Assembly: GCA_045542075.1 (NCBI GenBank)
Contig: JAZQKI010000043.1
Span: 1-26,357 of the forward strand
Length of the DNA: 26,357 bases
Source: SVTX01 sp045542075
GTDB lineage: Bacteria; Bacillota; Clostridia; Oscillospirales; CAG-272
Direction of reading: 5' to 3'
Both the position numbers and the translations under genes were made by a program. Every line of letters begins with the position of its first letter. The stretch's first letter is position 1. This document shows, piece after piece, positions 1 through 6,133 of this stretch. Under the pieces are notes generated by a model, which saw nothing but the letters and a program-made list of their open reading frames with translations, searched no databases and was not told the DNA's origin.

Positions 1-60
1 AGGTGTAAGTGCAGTAATGTATTCAGCTGACCGATACTAATAGACCGAGGGCTTGAACCT
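1..60 (+). rRNA. 23S ribosomal RNA, 3' end (partial)
   Basis: The first 60 bases match the highly conserved 3' terminus of bacterial 23S rRNA, including the stretch GCTGACCGATACTAATAG (28-45) and the closing GAGGGCTTGAACC. The gene starts upstream of the window, so only its last bases are present. The exact mature end, about 57-61, is set by comparison with the family and not by anything measurable here. Confidence 0.93.
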
Positions 61-181
61 CTTTCAAGGTATACACCTTGAGGGTTCTTAAAGTTTGAGT
101 TTCTTTTTCTCACTCTGCTTTACCTATTTTCGATTGGAAGTTAAAAGGGAACACTTTTTTATAAAAGTTTTATATAGATCG
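61..181 (+). other. rRNA operon trailer without 5S rRNA or tRNA
   Basis: This spacer directly follows the 23S end. It contains a short hairpin (TCAAGGT at 64-70 pairing with ACCTTGA at 75-81), which may belong to the processing region, and then an AT-rich stretch. I searched for the conserved 5S rRNA sequence and for tRNA-like TTCRANNC/CCA ends and see neither. The rRNA operon therefore appears to end here with 23S as its last stable RNA; 5S would have to lie elsewhere. Confidence 0.5.
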
Positions 182-205
182 CAACATCTGAGGATGTTGT
201 TTTTT
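182..205 (+). terminator. Rho-independent terminator of the rRNA operon
   Basis: CAACATC (182-188) pairs perfectly with GATGTTG (193-199) around a 4-base loop and is followed by six T residues (200-205). It is placed to end rRNA transcription before the gene at 241. Confidence 0.8.
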
Positions 206-240
206 GTTTTCTTGAAAGAAATATTGTGAGAGGTATCAAA

Positions 241-606
241 ATGACCTTTGAGGAAAGAAAAGCACAGGTAAGATCATATCTTGGCAAAATTGTTGATATA
301 GGAATTGACCGCCCCATCGGGTATATACATAAAAAAGAGAAATATTCTCTTGTCTATAATATTAACTATGGATACATTCCCGGGGTGCTTGGCGGAGATG
401 ACGAGGAGCTTGACGTTTATTTGCTTGGAGTTGATATTCCCGTACAGGAATATCGCGCGCAGATAATAGGAATAGTACACCGCCACAACGACATTGAGGA
501 CAAGCTGGTTGCCGCACCCGTAGGTGTCAGCTTTACGAAAGAGGAGATCAGAGCTGCGGTGAATTTCCAGGAGCAATATTATGATTCGGAAATTGAGACT
601 ATATAA
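241..606 (+). CDS. Short inorganic pyrophosphatase-like protein
   Basis: This 121-residue soluble protein resembles a shortened family I inorganic pyrophosphatase, which hydrolyses PPi to 2 Pi with Mg2+. The N-terminal part has the pattern DRPIGYIH...YNINYGYIPG. The metal-binding signature appears as GGDDEELDVYLLG, matching D-x-D-P-x-D-V except that the middle Asp is Glu. A second acidic cluster, NDIEDKLVAAP, corresponds to the family's D-x4-D-x-KLVAVP. It is about 50 residues shorter than typical bacterial enzymes (about 175). The ATG at 241 is preferred over GTG at 226 because GAGAGG (228-233) is a well-spaced ribosome binding site. It stands alone between two terminators. Pyrophosphatase activity is likely but not certain, given the short length and the Asp-to-Glu change. 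Confidence 0.72.
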   Translation: MTFEERKAQVRSYLGKIVDIGIDRPIGYIHKKEKYSLVYNINYGYIPGVLGGDDEELDVYLLGVDIPVQEYRAQIIGIVHRHNDIEDKLVAAPVGVSFTKEEIRAAVNFQEQYYDSEIETI

Positions 607-623
607 ATAGATTTATAATATGC

Positions 624-666
624 GTGCATATTCAAGAGCATAATGTCTTTGAATATGCACTTTTTT
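624..666 (+). terminator. Rho-independent terminator after the pyrophosphatase-like gene
   Basis: A perfect 12-bp stem (GTGCATATTCAA, 624-635, with TTGAATATGCAC, 649-660) is followed by TTTTTT at 661-666. The gene upstream is therefore monocistronic. Confidence 0.9.
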
Positions 667-685
667 ATTGTTAACACAAAATATA

Positions 686-753
686 ACATTCACTGAATGT
701 CAAGGTTAAAAGAATTATGGCATATAATAATTTTGTCAATCACTGAATGTCAA
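686..753 (+). promoter_or_regulatory. Promoter with paired palindromic operator of the XRE gene
   Basis: A 15-base palindrome, ACATTCACTGAATGT, lies at 686-700. A 13/15 matching copy lies exactly 50 bases later at 736-750, so TCACTGAATGTCAA occurs at 690-703 and 740-753. A perfect TATAAT (723-728) sits between the copies; its -35 region is weak and overlaps the first palindrome. The second copy ends just before the ribosome binding site. The arrangement suggests that the downstream helix-turn-helix protein controls its own transcription; that link is inferred from position. Confidence 0.6.
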
Positions 754-769
754 AAAGGTGGATCTTAGA

Positions 770-1015
770 ATGTTTATTAATAAAACAGATGACGGAAGGA
801 ACAACATTTGCGGAAAAAATATTTCAAAATTCCGCAAGGAAATGGGGATATCTCAAAGAGAGCTGTCCGAAAAATTGCAGCTCATAGGCCTTGACGTTGA
901 TAAAAACGCTATTCAAAGAATGGAGTCGGGTCAGCGATTTATTACCGATATTGAGTTGATATATCTTGCGAGATCGCTTAATAGATCTGTTTCTGAGCTT
1001 TTAGACATTGAATAA
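770..1015 (+). CDS. XRE-family helix-turn-helix transcriptional regulator
   Basis: This 81-residue protein consists almost entirely of one Cro/C1-type helix-turn-helix (about residues 18-80). The typical pattern is visible: NISKFRKEMGISQRELSEKL, then NAIQRMESGQR, then LIYLARSLNRSVSELLD. There is no effector or protease domain. ATG 770 is chosen over GTG 758 because AAGGTGG (755-761) makes a ribosome binding site for it. The gene is preceded by two copies of a palindrome flanking its promoter, the usual picture for an autoregulated repressor. radC follows 23 bases downstream and may be cotranscribed. Targets other than its own promoter cannot be inferred. Confidence 0.85.
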   Translation: MFINKTDDGRNNICGKNISKFRKEMGISQRELSEKLQLIGLDVDKNAIQRMESGQRFITDIELIYLARSLNRSVSELLDIE

Positions 1016-1038
1016 AATATACTATTGGGGAATTAGTT

Positions 1039-1800
1039 ATGTCCGATAAAAAAGAAGTGAAATTAAATCCGCACAAAAACCATAGAGAAAGGGTAAAAAA
1101 CAAGTATCTGGAGCATGGACTTGAATGCTTTGCCGACCACGAGGTTCTGGAGATGATATTGTTTTACTCGGTGCCACAGAAGGATACAAATCTGATGGCT
1201 CACGAGCTTATAGACAGATTCGGAAGCCTGCGTAAGGTACTTGAGGCTACCCCTGACGAGCTTTGTGAGATAAGCGGAGTAAAGTCGCACACAGCCGTGC
1301 TTTTGGGTATTATACGTGACATCAATCGCCGATGCGTGCTTTCCGAGGTGCGCGAGGGCGAGGTGTTTGACAGGGTATCAAAAGTAGGCGAATATCTGCT
1401 GGGATATTTTTCAGGTGTTACAAACGAGAGAGTTTGCATGATGCTTCTTGATAACTCTATGAGACTTATAGACTGCGTAAAGATATCAGACGGCAGTGTA
1501 AACGGCTCAAGCGTAAATTACCGATTCATAGCGCAAACAGCTCTTGCAAAGAAAGCGTCGAGCGTTATCCTCGCGCATAATCATCCCGACGGATGTGCGC
1601 TACCCTCAAGAGAGGACAGAGAAGTGACTCGCGCGGCAGAGGCTGCTCTATCTGTTGTAGGCGTAAATCTTCTGGAGCATATAGTTGTCGGCGCGGGTAA
1701 TTATTTGCCGACCATGATAGGCAAGTATTCCTACGTCCGCGCTATGCCCATTGACCAAAAAATGCCTGAAGCCTTCCACGGCACGTTTTACGATATCTGA
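1039..1800 (+). CDS. radC: RadC-like JAB/MPN-domain protein
   Basis: This 253-residue protein has the standard RadC layout: an N-terminal helix-hairpin-helix-like segment (about residues 50-95, LEATPDELCEISGVKSHTA) and a C-terminal JAB/MPN domain. The JAMM-type metal site is intact: H180, H182 and D193 in AHNHPDGCALPSREDRE. RadC proteins were named for DNA repair, but their biochemical role is unsettled; the domain suggests a metal-dependent hydrolase fold. The C-terminal 25 residues past the usual VVG...SY end are extra. It probably shares a transcript with the XRE gene (23-bp gap). No clear terminator follows before the mscL promoter. Confidence 0.9.
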   Translation: MSDKKEVKLNPHKNHRERVKNKYLEHGLECFADHEVLEMILFYSVPQKDTNLMAHELIDRFGSLRKVLEATPDELCEISGVKSHTAVLLGIIRDINRRCVLSEVREGEVFDRVSKVGEYLLGYFSGVTNERVCMMLLDNSMRLIDCVKISDGSVNGSSVNYRFIAQTALAKKASSVILAHNHPDGCALPSREDREVTRAAEAALSVVGVNLLEHIVVGAGNYLPTMIGKYSYVRAMPIDQKMPEAFHGTFYDI

Positions 1801-1877
1801 ACCAGATCCTGTAGACAAATAATGCCACGCAAGGCAAATACATATCGTCGCAGCCACTCATATTTTGTCGATTGCTA

Positions 1878-1907
1878 TTGACAAACACTTTGTGAGAATG
1901 TTATAAT
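1878..1907 (+). promoter_or_regulatory. SigA-type promoter of mscL
   Basis: TTGACA (1878-1883) and TATAAT (1902-1907) are both perfect consensus hexamers with an 18-base spacer. Transcription would start near 1914, leaving a leader of about 27 bases before the mscL start. Confidence 0.85.
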
Positions 1908-1940
1908 ATTAAAGTGATAATAAAAAATAAGGAGAGAAAA

Positions 1941-2585
1941 ATGAAGAAGTTTTTTTCTGAATTCAAAAAATTTATAACACGCGGAAACGTTCTTGATATG
2001 TCCGTTGGTGTTATTGTCGGCGGTGCTTTTACCGCAATCGTTAACGGAATGAGTAATTTCATACTCAAGCCTGTTATCAACTGGCTTTTGGCGCTCTTGC
2101 TCGGTAAGGACTCGCTCAGCGATATCCATACATATCTCATAAAGGTAATGAAGGATGTTACTGAGGTTAACGCAGAGGGTGTTGAGGTTGTTATCGGTCA
2201 GGAAATAGACCTTGCAAACTCCATCTACATAGACTGGGGCTCGTTTATCAATGCTATTATAAACTTCATTCTTATTGCGCTTGTTCTCTTTATTATTGTT
2301 CGTACTATTAACAATATGAAGGACAGAAGCAACGAGGCAAAGAATGGCAGACTCACAAAGGAACAGAGACGAGAGCTTAAGGCTGCGGGTGTTAAGGTCT
2401 GCAACAAGAAGGCTGTTGAGGCATATTTTGCAGAAAAGGCGAGACTTGAGGCAGAGGCTCAGGCTAAGGCAGAAGCCGAGGCTGCGGCTGCGGCTGCAGA
2501 AGCAGCGAGACTTGAGCGCGAGGCTAATCCCACAACAGAGGACCTTCTCAAGAAGATAATAGTTCTCCTTGAATCCAAGAACTGA
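1941..2585 (+). CDS. mscL: Large-conductance mechanosensitive channel, long C-terminal tail
   Basis: MscL opens under membrane tension to release solutes during hypo-osmotic shock. The hallmark N-terminus is present: KFITRGNVLDMSVGVIVGGA (TM1, about residues 12-40). TM2 is about residues 95-118 (FINAIINFILIALVLFIIVR). The protein is 214 residues, against about 130-150 usually. The extra length is a charged and then Ala/Glu-rich segment (about residues 125-193) inserted before the conserved C-terminal helix (TTEDLLKKIIVLLESKN). In the family that helix forms the cytoplasmic bundle, so the insert should extend a cytoplasmic coiled coil. ATG 1941 follows GGAGAG at 1931-1936. It has its own consensus promoter. 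Confidence 0.95.
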   Translation: MKKFFSEFKKFITRGNVLDMSVGVIVGGAFTAIVNGMSNFILKPVINWLLALLLGKDSLSDIHTYLIKVMKDVTEVNAEGVEVVIGQEIDLANSIYIDWGSFINAIINFILIALVLFIIVRTINNMKDRSNEAKNGRLTKEQRRELKAAGVKVCNKKAVEAYFAEKARLEAEAQAKAEAEAAAAAAEAARLEREANPTTEDLLKKIIVLLESKN

Positions 2586-2597
2586 TAGTATTTTAGT

Positions 2598-2627
2598 AGG
2601 ACCGACACGCATAGCGCTGTCGGTCTT
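2598..2627 (+). terminator. Intergenic hairpin after mscL, possible weak terminator
   Basis: A stem of about 10 bp with one G-T pair (2598-2607 with 2618-2627, core ACCGACA/TGTCGGT) lies 13 bases after the mscL stop. It lacks a T-tract, so it may only attenuate transcription or protect the mscL 3' end. Confidence 0.45.
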
Positions 2628-2649
2628 GCTATGAAAGAGAGGGAATAAG

Positions 2650-3351
2650 GTGACAAGGAAAATACCGCTTGAAATAATAATATTTTCGCTCATTCAGCTT
2701 ATTCTTTACGTAATGATATTCACCGTGGGCGGAGATCTTGTGCGCTACTTGGTTATAATTTTTGCGTTTTTGTTCTCACTTCTGTTTATATCAAAGGACA
2801 AAAATAGCTATTTGACAGTAGGTGCGCTTGCCTTTACACTTATGGCGGATCTGTTTTTGGTAATGCTCGACCCCGCGCGTCAGCTTGCGGGAATGATATT
2901 TTTCTGCGGCGCGCAGCTTTTTCATGCAGCGAGAGTTCATTTCTTTTTTGAGAGCAGAACTGTCAAGAGAGTTACTCTCGTATTGAGAGTGGCGGCTATT
3001 ATTGCCGTCCAGGTGGTGACGGTTACGGTGCTTGGAGACGCGTACGACGCGCTTTCGGCTGTATCCATGCTGTATTTTACCAATATAATTCTCAACACGG
3101 TATTTGCGTTTATAAACATCAAAAAGCAGCCCGTATACGCGATAGGTATGTTGTTTTTTGTGTTTTGTGATATTTTCGTGGGACTTTCAGGCGCGCTCGG
3201 CACATATCTTCCTGTGTCCGAAGGCAGCATAGTGTATAAAATCGCGCACCCACCATTTGATGCGGCGTGGATGTTTTACACTCCCTCGCAGACCTTGATC
3301 GCGATAAGCTCGTATACAAAGCCATTGATAAAAAAACTGAAAGGGCAGTAA
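2650..3351 (+). CDS. YhhN/TMEM86-like multi-pass membrane protein
   Basis: This 233-residue integral membrane protein has about eight hydrophobic segments. The spacing of short loops and the motifs TLMADLFLVM, FCGAQLFHAARVHF and FFVFCDIFVGLSG resemble the YhhN/TMEM86 family. Animal members of that family include lysoplasmalogenases, which cleave the vinyl-ether bond of lysoplasmalogens. Many anaerobic clostridia make plasmalogens, so a lipid role is conceivable, but bacterial functions are mostly untested. The start is GTG 2650, seven bases after GAGAGGG. sdaA begins 3 bases after the stop, so the two are almost certainly cotranscribed, though no functional link is obvious. The family call is made from motif resemblance only. 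Confidence 0.6.
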   Translation: MTRKIPLEIIIFSLIQLILYVMIFTVGGDLVRYLVIIFAFLFSLLFISKDKNSYLTVGALAFTLMADLFLVMLDPARQLAGMIFFCGAQLFHAARVHFFFESRTVKRVTLVLRVAAIIAVQVVTVTVLGDAYDALSAVSMLYFTNIILNTVFAFINIKKQPVYAIGMLFFVFCDIFVGLSGALGTYLPVSEGSIVYKIAHPPFDAAWMFYTPSQTLIAISSYTKPLIKKLKGQ

Positions 3352-3354
3352 ATT

Positions 3355-4548
3355 ATGCAATCCTTAAAATATTTGTACAGAATAGGTATAGGCCCGTCTT
3401 CCTCGCACACTATAGGACCCTTCAACGCGGCAAAAAGATTTTTGCTTGAAAACAGAGACGCGGAGAGCTTCAAGGTCATTCTTTACGGCTCGCTCGCGAA
3501 AACGGGGCAGGGACACATGACCGACAAGGTCATATCCGAGGTGTTTGCGGATAGCGAGTGCGAGATAGTATTTGACTACGAGACTGAAACAGACTATCAC
3601 CCCAACACTATGGAGCTTTTTGCCTTTTATCCTGAACGTACCGTGAGCACCAAGGCTTACAGTATCGGTGGTGGCGAGGTGATATTTGAGGGTGAGGAGC
3701 GTGATGTTCACGCCGAGGTGTATCCGCTCAATTCCTTCACCGAAATTTCCGAGTACTGCCGAGAGAGAGAAATGCGTCTGTGGCAGTACGTTGAGGAGTG
3801 CGAGGGCAAGGAGATATGGGATTATCTTTATACCATCTGGGGCATTATGAAGGACGCCATAAAGGTGGGACTCACCAAGGAGGGTATTCTTCACGGTGGC
3901 ATAGGCACTCAGAGAAAGGCTAAATATCTTTACAGACAAAGACATATTGATGAGAGTGAGGAGACAAAGACCAACCGTCTTGTGTGCGCTTATGCTTATG
4001 CAGTCAGCGAGCAGAATGCCTCCTGCGGAACAATAGTCACCGCTCCCACGTGCGGAGCATGCGGTGTTGTTCCCGCGGTTTTGATGTTCTTGCAGAAAAA
4101 GAGAAATTTCTCGGACGAGCAGATAGTTCATGCGCTCGCTACTGCGGGAATTATAGGAAACCTTATCAAGACCAACGCCTCTATAAGCGGTGCGGAGTGC
4201 GGATGTCAGGCGGAGATAGGTACGGCTTGCGCTATGGCTGCTGCGGCGGCAGGTGAGCTTTACGAGCTTGACCTTGACCAGATAGAATATGCGGCGGAGA
4301 TCTCCATCGAGCATCATCTTGGGCTTACTTGTGACCCTGTGCGCGGACTTGTGCAGATACCCTGTATCGAGAGAAACGCTATTGCGGCGATGCGCGCGCT
4401 CAACGCGGTAAATCTTGCGGATTTTCTTGCCGACTCGCGCATGATAACCTTCGATATGATAGTTGAGACTATGTACGAGACGGGCAAGGACTTAAAGGTC
4501 AATTACCGCGAGACCTCCGAGGGCGGACTCGCGAAAAAATATAAATAA
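3355..4548 (+). CDS. sdaA: L-serine dehydratase, iron-sulfur-dependent, single chain
   Basis: This enzyme deaminates L-serine to pyruvate and ammonia using a [4Fe-4S] cluster that acts as a Lewis acid. In its 397 residues the beta domain comes first (GIGPSSSHTIGPFNAA, residues 10-25). The alpha domain follows from about 170, with EGILHGGIG, TAPTCGACGVVPAV, GAECGCQAEIGTACAMAAAA and CDPVRGLVQIPC. The Cys residues in the first and last of these alpha-domain motifs are the expected cluster ligands. The length is short for the fused form (about 454 in E. coli) but all motifs are present. The cluster is oxygen-labile, consistent with an anaerobe. It is translated 3 bases after the YhhN-like gene. 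Confidence 0.95.
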   Translation: MQSLKYLYRIGIGPSSSHTIGPFNAAKRFLLENRDAESFKVILYGSLAKTGQGHMTDKVISEVFADSECEIVFDYETETDYHPNTMELFAFYPERTVSTKAYSIGGGEVIFEGEERDVHAEVYPLNSFTEISEYCREREMRLWQYVEECEGKEIWDYLYTIWGIMKDAIKVGLTKEGILHGGIGTQRKAKYLYRQRHIDESEETKTNRLVCAYAYAVSEQNASCGTIVTAPTCGACGVVPAVLMFLQKKRNFSDEQIVHALATAGIIGNLIKTNASISGAECGCQAEIGTACAMAAAAAGELYELDLDQIEYAAEISIEHHLGLTCDPVRGLVQIPCIERNAIAAMRALNAVNLADFLADSRMITFDMIVETMYETGKDLKVNYRETSEGGLAKKYK

Positions 4549-4573
4549 AGCCTTGCGTTGAATTTTATTATGA

Positions 4574-4606
4574 AATCGGTTTGCATAATTGCAAGCCGAT
4601 TTTTTG
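4574..4606 (+). terminator. Rho-independent terminator after sdaA
   Basis: AATCGGTTTGCA (4574-4585) pairs with TGCAAGCCGATT (4590-4601), with two G-T wobbles and a 4-base loop, and continues into a T-run. Confidence 0.9.
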
Positions 4607-4656
4607 TTTTGGAATATTTGCGTTATATCTGGAAAAAATAAATATATGGATAAGTT

Positions 4657-4690
4657 TTGCACGTGTCGTAGTGTTATTTACACGGCACAA
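4657..4690 (+). promoter_or_regulatory. Imperfect inverted repeat upstream of the hexuronide operon
   Basis: TTGCACGTGT (4657-4666) and ACACGGCACAA (4680-4690) form an imperfect inverted repeat 25 bases upstream of the symporter start. It could be an operator for a sugar-responsive repressor, but the arms differ by an insertion and no convincing -35/-10 pair is visible around it. This is a weak call. Confidence 0.25.
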
Positions 4691-4714
4691 TCAGGTATAA
4701 CGGAGGATTATATA

Positions 4715-6133
4715 ATGACGGACTCGAAAGAGCTGCGCCCTTTTGGCTGGCGGGATAAGATAGGATATATGCTTGGCAATTTCGGAAACGATTTTACCTT
4801 TACCTTTGCAAGCGTTTTCTTGCTCGTGTTCTACACTAAGGTGCTTGGCATCTCGTCCGCGCTTGTGGGAACTATGTTTCTTATAGCGAGGTTTGTTGAC
4901 GCCGTGACAGACATTACAATGGGAAGAATAGTAGACAGAGCTCGTCCGGCACGAGACGGCAAGTTCAAGCCGTGGCTCAGACGCATGTGTGGTCCTGTTG
5001 CGCTTGCGAGCTTTTTGATGTATCAAAGCGCGCTTGCGGGCGCGTCAATGACGGTCAGGATAGTTTATATGTTTATCACCTATCTGCTCTGGAGCAGTGT
5101 TTTTTATACCTCAATAAACATTCCGTACGGCTCGATGGCGTCGGTCATAAGCTCGGAGTCGGACGAGCGCGCCGCCCTGTCCACATTCCGAAGTGTTGCG
5201 TCGGCGTTTGTTAATATTATCGTGGGCGTGGGTGTGCCGCTTTTGGTGTATGAGACGGACGCCTTGGGAAATCAGATCGTGATCGGCTCAAGGTTTACGC
5301 TTATAGCGGGTATTTTTTCGACTTTGACTGTTATTTGCTATCTTGCGTGCTATTTTCTGACCACCGAAAGAATAAAGCCCGCAGAGCCCAAACGGCATCT
5401 GAAGATCAGCTTTGGTGAGACCTTCAGGGCACTTGTGACAAGTCGGGCTCTTTTGGGAATAATTCTTGCGTCTATCGGGATACTGGCGGCTCAGCTTTTG
5501 TCGCAGTCCATAAATCAGTACCTTTTTATTGACTATTTCAAGGACAAAAACGGCATTGCGATAATGAGTATCGTGAGCATGATACCGTCGCTTGCATTAG
5601 CCCCTCTTGCCGTACCGTTGGTGCGAAGATTTGGCAAAAAGGAGCTTGGAGTTTTCGGCAGCATCTGCGGCGCTGTATCCTGTTTTCTGTTGTTCTTTAT
5701 CAGGACGAGGTCCGTGTGGACGTATATTATAATAAATCTTTTTGGATTTATGGGCTTTGGAATATTTAATCTAATAATGTGGGCAATAATTACGGATATA
5801 ATAGACGACAGAGAGGTAAGGAGCGGACACAGAGAGGATGGAACGGTATATGCGGTCTATTCCTTTGCGCGAAAGGTCGGTCAGGCGGTGGCGGGCGGAC
5901 TCGGCGGTTGGACACTGAGCTGGATAGGATTTGACTCCTCGGTTCAGGTGCAGTCGGAGGCGGTGGCAAACGGCATATACACCATAGCCACTCTTATACC
6001 TGCAATACTTTACGTCACAGTTGCCCTGTCTCTTGCGTTTATTTATCCCTTAAACAAGCATCGTGTCGCGGAGAATATATCGATCTTGAAGGAGCGAAAT
6101 AAAAATATAGGGGGAGAGGACACCAATGCGTAA
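4715..6133 (+). CDS. GPH-family sugar/glucuronide:cation symporter
   Basis: This 472-residue MFS permease belongs to the GPH (MelB/UidB) family, which imports glycosides with Na+ or H+. It has 12 hydrophobic segments. The helix II cation-site pattern is ARFVDAVTDITMGRIVDR (Asp-x3-Asp), followed by GKFKPWLRR, the family's loop signature. ATG 4715 is supported by CGGAGG at 4701-4706; upstream in-frame starts run back into the preceding terminator and are rejected. It overlaps the glycosidase start by 8 bases. With downstream genes for hexuronate breakdown, a glucuronide or galacturonide substrate is the best inference. It is the first gene of the operon. Confidence 0.88.
   Translation: MTDSKELRPFGWRDKIGYMLGNFGNDFTFTFASVFLLVFYTKVLGISSALVGTMFLIARFVDAVTDITMGRIVDRARPARDGKFKPWLRRMCGPVALASFLMYQSALAGASMTVRIVYMFITYLLWSSVFYTSINIPYGSMASVISSESDERAALSTFRSVASAFVNIIVGVGVPLLVYETDALGNQIVIGSRFTLIAGIFSTLTVICYLACYFLTTERIKPAEPKRHLKISFGETFRALVTSRALLGIILASIGILAAQLLSQSINQYLFIDYFKDKNGIAIMSIVSMIPSLALAPLAVPLVRRFGKKELGVFGSICGAVSCFLLFFIRTRSVWTYIIINLFGFMGFGIFNLIMWAIITDIIDDREVRSGHREDGTVYAVYSFARKVGQAVAGGLGGWTLSWIGFDSSVQVQSEAVANGIYTIATLIPAILYVTVALSLAFIYPLNKHRVAENISILKERNKNIGGEDTNA

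Noticed and set aside
2440..2520. Short tandem-like GAG/GCT repeats in mscL as a DNA repeat element
   Set aside because: The pattern follows from the Ala/Glu-rich coding sequence and has no constant unit.
1875..2693. A 272-codon open frame on the - strand opposite mscL
   Set aside because: Cys/Ser/Leu-rich composition is what the complement of the Ala/Glu-rich mscL tail gives; MscL motifs are unmistakable on the + strand.
3364..4317. A 317-codon open frame on the - strand opposite sdaA
   Set aside because: It lies entirely across conserved serine dehydratase motifs, with no family resemblance and no promoter; an antisense shadow.
4589..4714. Longer N-terminus for the GPH symporter
   Set aside because: The 42 extra codons overlap the sdaA terminator and are not hydrophobic or conserved; the ATG at 4715 has a strong ribosome binding site.
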